NCBI GenBank assembly: GCA_026770585.1
Contig: MU646353.1
Span: forward strand, 890,610 to 905,508
Direction of reading: 5' to 3'
DNA from: Baffinella frigidus
Taxonomy: Eukaryota > Cryptophyceae > Cryptomonadales > Baffinellaceae
DNA: 14,899 bases
Below, one piece after another: positions 7,239-13,200 of this stretch. A program made the position numbers and the translations under genes. The notes below the pieces were generated by a model. The model searched no databases, was not told where the DNA came from, and was given only the letters and a program-made list of their open reading frames with translations. The number at the start of each line of letters is the position of its first letter. Position 1 is the first letter of the stretch.

Positions 7239-10200
7239 GTGCGCGCCCCCAACCAATCCTGTCCAGCGCCGCACAGCGCCTCTCTTTCGCATGTTTGCGT
7301 GGCGATGGCCCAGCTGAGAGCGAACCGCGATGGGTTGGCAGGGAAACTCGATGCTCTCGAAGGGCAAGGTTGCGGACGCGGTGTGGCTCTACTCCCTCGG
7401 TCTTGCAAAGCGCGAGGGCTGCCAAATTCTGCACTCCAACCGCTCCGCGGCGCACGCGAAGCTGATGCAGTGGGACGACGCTCTGCGCGATGCAGACGCA
7501 TGCATCCGTGTCAAGCCCGACTGGGCGCGCGGGTACGGGCGTCGTGCCGCGGCTCTGGAAGGGAAGGGCAGGTTTGCTGCGAGCCCGCTCCCGCAGATTC
7601 GTAGTACATTGTCCCTCGTACAACCCTCCCCGGTTTAGTCAGCGCCCCAGCAGAAAACCAGTCCAGCTCGGCCAGCGGTCGTGCGGGGGAGTTCGCAGTT
7701 GAATAGCGTGTTCTCTCTCTCTTTCTCTCCCTCTCTCTCAGTTGAATCAACTCATGTCTCTGGAGCCCTCAAGCAAAAGCCTTGTATCAGGGGGTATCGC
7801 ACGGCTAGTGGTTTCTCCCGCCACCACCATCGCAACACACATAGACTCCTTGATCAACAACACACGTTTCCCCCCACCGAGGCTAGGGTGCAAACTCCCC
7901 TCTCTCACAGGTCTCTGTCAAAAAACGTTTTCCCTGGTGAGGGTGCGGGAGCTGGAGCCCTCCTGTCAAGAAGAAGCCTTGCACCAGGGGGGTATCGATG
8001 CCCCTAGTGGTTTCAAAATCCTGTCTCCCAGGCAGGTGACAGGTAGAACCACCTCCCCAGGAACGCGGATGCCCGCGTGTGCCTGGAGACCGTCCCCCCA
8101 CCCGTTCTAGCATTCAACCGTTTTCTCCCTCGCCTCCCCGGCAGGAACGCGGACGCACTGGTGTGCCTGGAGAAAGTGCTGGAGCTGGATCCCGGCACGG
8201 CCTCGGCGCAGGCTGGCATCGAAACCCTCCAGAAGAAGCTGCTCGCGGACCCCCAGGTACGCACGCGCCCCACACGTATCCGGGGAACTTATCTCAGAAA
8301 GCGAGTTCTAAAACTCGTTTTCTTAAGTCAATTCCCCTACAAATTCGTCAACTTAGTTTTTACTCTCCGCATAAGGTGACAAAATTGTAAGGGGGTTGAC
8401 TTAAGAAAACGAGTTTTAGAACTCGTTTTCTGAGATAAGAACCCTATTTTTCTTTCATTTCCTGGCAACGAAAATTACTGCACAGTTCGTTCTTACTAGT
8501 GATATTAAAGCATTTGTGTAGTAATTTTCGTTGCCAGGAAATGAAAGAAAAACAGGTTTCCCCGGATAAACACAGCGGACTACGGTGGGATTTCGTGGGC
8601 AACCCACGTGGAGAATCCATATACTCGACGCTGGGCAATCCGTAGGGGCGTAGGGTTGTTCCTAGGGCTATCCCGACCGAAGCCCTCCAGAAGAAGCTCG
8701 AGCTGGACCCGCACCACTCGAGAATGCTGGAGGATCCTATTTACATGTGGGGTTGTAAATATTTGTACCAGGATAAGGTGTTCCAACCTCGTGACTGTGC
8801 AACATATGCAGAGTTACGTGACCAATCAACGAAAGTTACTACACAAATGCCCACTTTTAAAAGCACATCGGTTTTAAATAGGCCCCTCTAGCGTTCTCGT
8901 GTGGCAGGTCCATCCGGGAACGTCTATTTTTCTGGTACAATTCCTCGATGGATTCCTGGGGTTTCTTCGAGGCTTTTCGACGCGGTTGGGCCGTGAGGGG
9001 TTGGACCAGCCCACACAGAGGGCTAAAAAGGGATTTTCGGCCCAAATCGGGCCACCTTTCCGTTACCTTATCCGTAGGAACCCCCCCTATGTCCCTACGG
9101 ATAGCCTACCGTAGGGTCGTAGGTCTTATCGCTTAAAGGTGATTCGAAATCCCTTCGAAGTCCGCTGTGTGGAGAAGCCGGGTGCGGGTAACGATCGTTG
9201 CCGCCGCTGCCTTACCTAGTGGGTATACGTCGGGGCGATTCGACCAGGCTTCATTTTGGGGTGAATTCACCGGGTTTGCAGTGAATTCACTGCCTCGAGA
9301 CGTATAGCCGCTGCCGGTTCCAGGGGAGTTAGGTTCCCCAGAAGATGGCAGGTTAATCTCCATACAAGTATTGATTAATTGCTCTTGGGCAACGACAATT
9401 ACTACACGATTTGCTTATAAAAGTAAGAGTAGAGCATTTGTGTAGTAAATTTCGTTACGTCAAAAGCAATTAATTAATACTTGTATAGAGATGAAGGTGG
9501 TACTGGACGGAGGTGAGGAGGCGGTATTATCTCAAATAAACCTTCCTAGAAGTCGTTTTCCTAAAGCCGATTTCCCTGCAAAAACCATCAACTTATTTTT
9601 TACTCTACGCATACGTTGACGCACGTTGACGGATTTGTAGGGGAATTGAATTGAGGGAAACGACTTCTAGACAGGTTTATTTGAGATAAGTTAGGCCTCT
9701 TAGAAGTGACGCGGAAATCGACCAGTGTCTCGGCTGGATCATCTCGTGTGATTTAAAAAAAATCTAAATTACCTTCTCGCTATCTTAGGGACGGGGTTTG
9801 TGCTGTGGTGAGTCGACGCTAAGATAGCAAAACCCACCGTCAAGATAGCACGTACAGAGTTTTAAATCGAACCTGCTTCCGCATTAGACCTGACTGAAGT
9901 ACCCTTGCTTCGCTGGCCTCTAATCATGCAAAAATCCAACGCCAGCGAGGTACTTAGAGCCTGCGGACTGCCTACGGTAGGAGCCCCCCTCCTACGACTT
10001 TTAAAGATATTTTTGTTTTAGACGTCGTAAGAGGAGGGGGGGTTCCTACCGTAGGGTAAGGGGCCCGCTGGCGTCAGCTTCTTGCATCACTAAGATTGGG
10101 GGAAGGTTTAATTTACATAACCTTTTCCCTGTCTTAGAGGCGGAGTTTGTGCTATGGTAAAGCCATGTCGAGGCGAAGGTAGCAAATTCCTCCTTTACGA

Positions 10201-13200
10201 TAGCGCACACTGTTTTAAATTGAGTACGTTTCCGCATTAGACCTGACTGACGAACCCTTGCTTCGCTGACTTTGTGCTGTGGTAAAGCTATGCCGAGGCG
10301 AAGATTGCAAATTCCACCCTTACACCACACAGCGGACCTCGAAGGGATTTTGAATAACGCCCTAGCAATAAAACCTAGGACCCTACGGTAGGTAACAGAA
10401 ACTCGGCCCATTTTGGGCCGAAAATCCCGCCGTAGCCCGCTGGGTGGATAACACGCACAGTGTTTCAAATCGAATCTCTTTCTCCATTACACTCAACGAG
10501 GCGGGGTTTGTGCAATGTAATGACACTCTGAGTGCGGTTCCACCCTTACTCCACACAGAGTGCGACACTCAACGACACTCTGAGTGTCGTTGACACTCAC
10601 GACGACACTCTGAGGCACTCAACGAGGCGGGGATTGTGCCATGGTGAAGCTATGTCGAGGCTGTGATAGCAATTTCCACCCTTCAGACAACCAACACCGT
10701 GTTTTGAATTGAACCCAGTTCCGGATTTGGTCAGACTGTCCTAAGATCTTACCCTGACTTTGCTTCGCACGCAGGAGCCCTCATGGACGGCGCTGGGGGA
10801 GTTTGGGGGGGGGGGCGAAGGAGGTGGGAGCGGCGAGCGAGGGGAGGATAAGTACACTCCGAGCCACACGATTTTAGCTAAGTCAACCAGCTCACCTAAG
10901 TCAACTTTCCCCTGATTTCGTTGAGATGGACCCTGCCAACATGGCAGGCATTTGACTGACGGCGCTGGCTTTCAGGGGGAGTTGACTGAGCTGAAATCGT
11001 GTGGCTCGAAGTGAAGTACGTGCCCTGATCTCTCTTCTGGTCCATCTGCTTTGTGCTCGAAAAAACGTCGAGCTTGGTTCCTCTGGACACCGTCACAACC
11101 ACTCGAGGCTAGAAAGGGGACCATTTTAAATGTGGGGTTGTTAAATTCAGTAACAGTCACGGGCAGGCTTGGTCACGTACCTGTGGGATATCCCGCAGGT
11201 ACGTGACCAAGTGCCCCTATTTGTGTGAAAATTACTACACTCCTTTTTTTTTATTCACTTGTAAAGGACTTGGTGTTTTGAAATAGTCACATTTCTAGCC
11301 TCGAGTGGAACGTCAAGCCTGGCTGCCCGGTTTCCTCTCGACACCGGCAAGCCTGGCTGCGATGTCTCCTCACAACTCGGTATGCACCTCCTGAACCCTA
11401 CGCCCTAAAATGTAAAGCCTCAAGCTTCAAGCCTGGACCATGAACCGGGAGCCGACACGGGGTGTTTCGCGTCACGAAAGACAAGTTGTGTTACCGAGGC
11501 GTCCCTCTTCATGATTTCCGTGCAAAACGAAGGCGGCTTAACCCCTGAACGGACAACATAGATTTTTCAGGGTAGTACAGCATGCTGTATTTGACTACGG
11601 TAGGCCCTAGCAAGGGCTCTCACGACCTTCTACCGTGTGCTAAATCACCCTGAAATAGGTCAGTGTCCCGATGAAAAAAACTCCTACCCAGGGAGAAATC
11701 GGCAGTCTTGAATTTCATCCCGCCGAATGTTTAAATTACAATCTCGGGGACTAGACATCACGGCCAGATTTTCAGGAAAAACCAGTATTTTTCAACCATT
11801 TCCCGCAAAACCTAGCCGTATCCAGTTTTCGAGCATTGAATGAAAATGCTGAGCGGGCGAACGCACCGCGCCTCGGAGGAAAGAATCGCCCTCCTACGTG
11901 GTGCTGTGCACCGAACGATTTACACACCTCTTTACGCGGCCTGATCCAAATAACCTGTACAAACGGTCATCTCAAGCCTGATTTTTTTGGAAAAAAATCG
12001 AGGTCTCCAGGCGGGGAGGGCGGTGCGTTCGCCAATCATTCAATTTAGTCGATCCTGAAGTGGCGAGAGCTGAGAAGATATCTGAAGCAAGGGGATGTGT
12101 GTGATTAGATTTCACATCGCTTTGCAGGGTGGAGGAGAAACCGGGCGAGCCAGTGGACCCTGCAGTGGCGCGGGCTGAGAAGATCTCTCAACGATTCACA
12201 CACCGATGTACAGCATTCGAAACGATTCACAAACCGATGTACAGCACTCGAAACGTTGCGTTTGAAATTCTCACTCACGACCTGGCGTGGACAGGGTGGA
12301 GGAGGAACCGGCCGAGCCAGTGGACCCTGAAGTGTCGAAGTCGAGCATGTCTCTCAACGATTTACACACTCCTGTGCAGGATGGAGGAGGAACCGGGCGT
12401 GCCTGTGGAACTTGATGTGGCGAAGTCCGATAATATCGCTTACCTATTTATGCCTCTTTGCAGGGTGGAAGAGGAGCCGGCCGAGCCAGTGGACCCGGAA
12501 GTGGCGCGGGCTGAGAAGATCGAGAAGTTCAAGATGAAGGGCAACAAGGCCTTCGCATGTCAGCTCTCGAACCCTACATCCTGAACCCTGAACCCTGAAT
12601 CCTAAACCTTACCCCCTATACCCTACACCAAGGCCTTCGCATGTCAGCACTCGAACCCTCTTGTCCAAACCCTGAAGCCCCACACCTCTAGACCATACAT
12701 CCTAGGATGTATGGTGTATGGTCTAGACTATACATCCTCAACAACCCCGCACGGTCTGAGAAGATCGAGAGGTTCAAGCACCACGCCAGAGTGGAGGAGG
12801 GGGTTGATTTTTTTAAACCGTATCAGGATACGGTTTTGACTTTCGAAAACCACTGTCCTGAAGGGGAATTGACTTTTGGCGACCCCTTCGAAGACTCTGG
12901 CGTGGCAGAAGGGCACCAAGGCCTTCGCATGTCAGCAATACTCCCGCAGGAAGCTATCTTGTCTAAAGGGCCTATAACCCCTACAACCTAAAGCATGCAC
13001 CCACACCCTGAGGGTTTAGGGTTGAGGGTTTTGGTTGCAACACGGCCTTCTCATGTCAGCGCTCGAAGCCTACACCCTAAACCCTGCAGTCTTTTGTCTA
13101 AACTCTGAACCCTGAACCCTGAACCCTATACCCTAAACCCTAAACCCTAGACCCTAGACCCTAAACCCTAAACCCTAAACCCTCAAGCCCTCAACCTTCA

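Larger units (their letters stand above)
9752..10766 (+). repeat. array of four diverged repeats of about 160 bp (family D), interrupted by C2 and I3
   Basis: The unit contains TATCTTAGG, CGGGGTTTGTGC, ATGGTAAAGC, GTCGAGGC, GATAGCAAATTCCACC, TTTTAAATTGAA, TTCCGCATTAGACCTGACTG and CTTGCTTCGCTG. Copies start near 9752, 10108, 10260 and 10620. No coding sense is apparent. Confidence 0.75.

Noticed and set aside
7305-7341. A 20-base intron or frameshift after an ATG at 7305
   Set aside because: The start at 7146 with a normal 103-base intron explains the frame and supplies the clamp lysine.
8714-8746. A Hop-type DP domain segment (HSRMLEDPIY)
   Set aside because: Not accepted as proof of homology, because these bases align with the left end of foldback family A.
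12048-12480. CRISPR-like array
   Set aside because: Repeats are diverged coding and splice-site sequence with unequal spacing and no spacers.
12129-12584. A single 151-residue open frame as one exon
   Set aside because: It runs through three acceptor-copy units, one of them out of frame, and ends in repeats; only 12464-12558 fits its neighbours.
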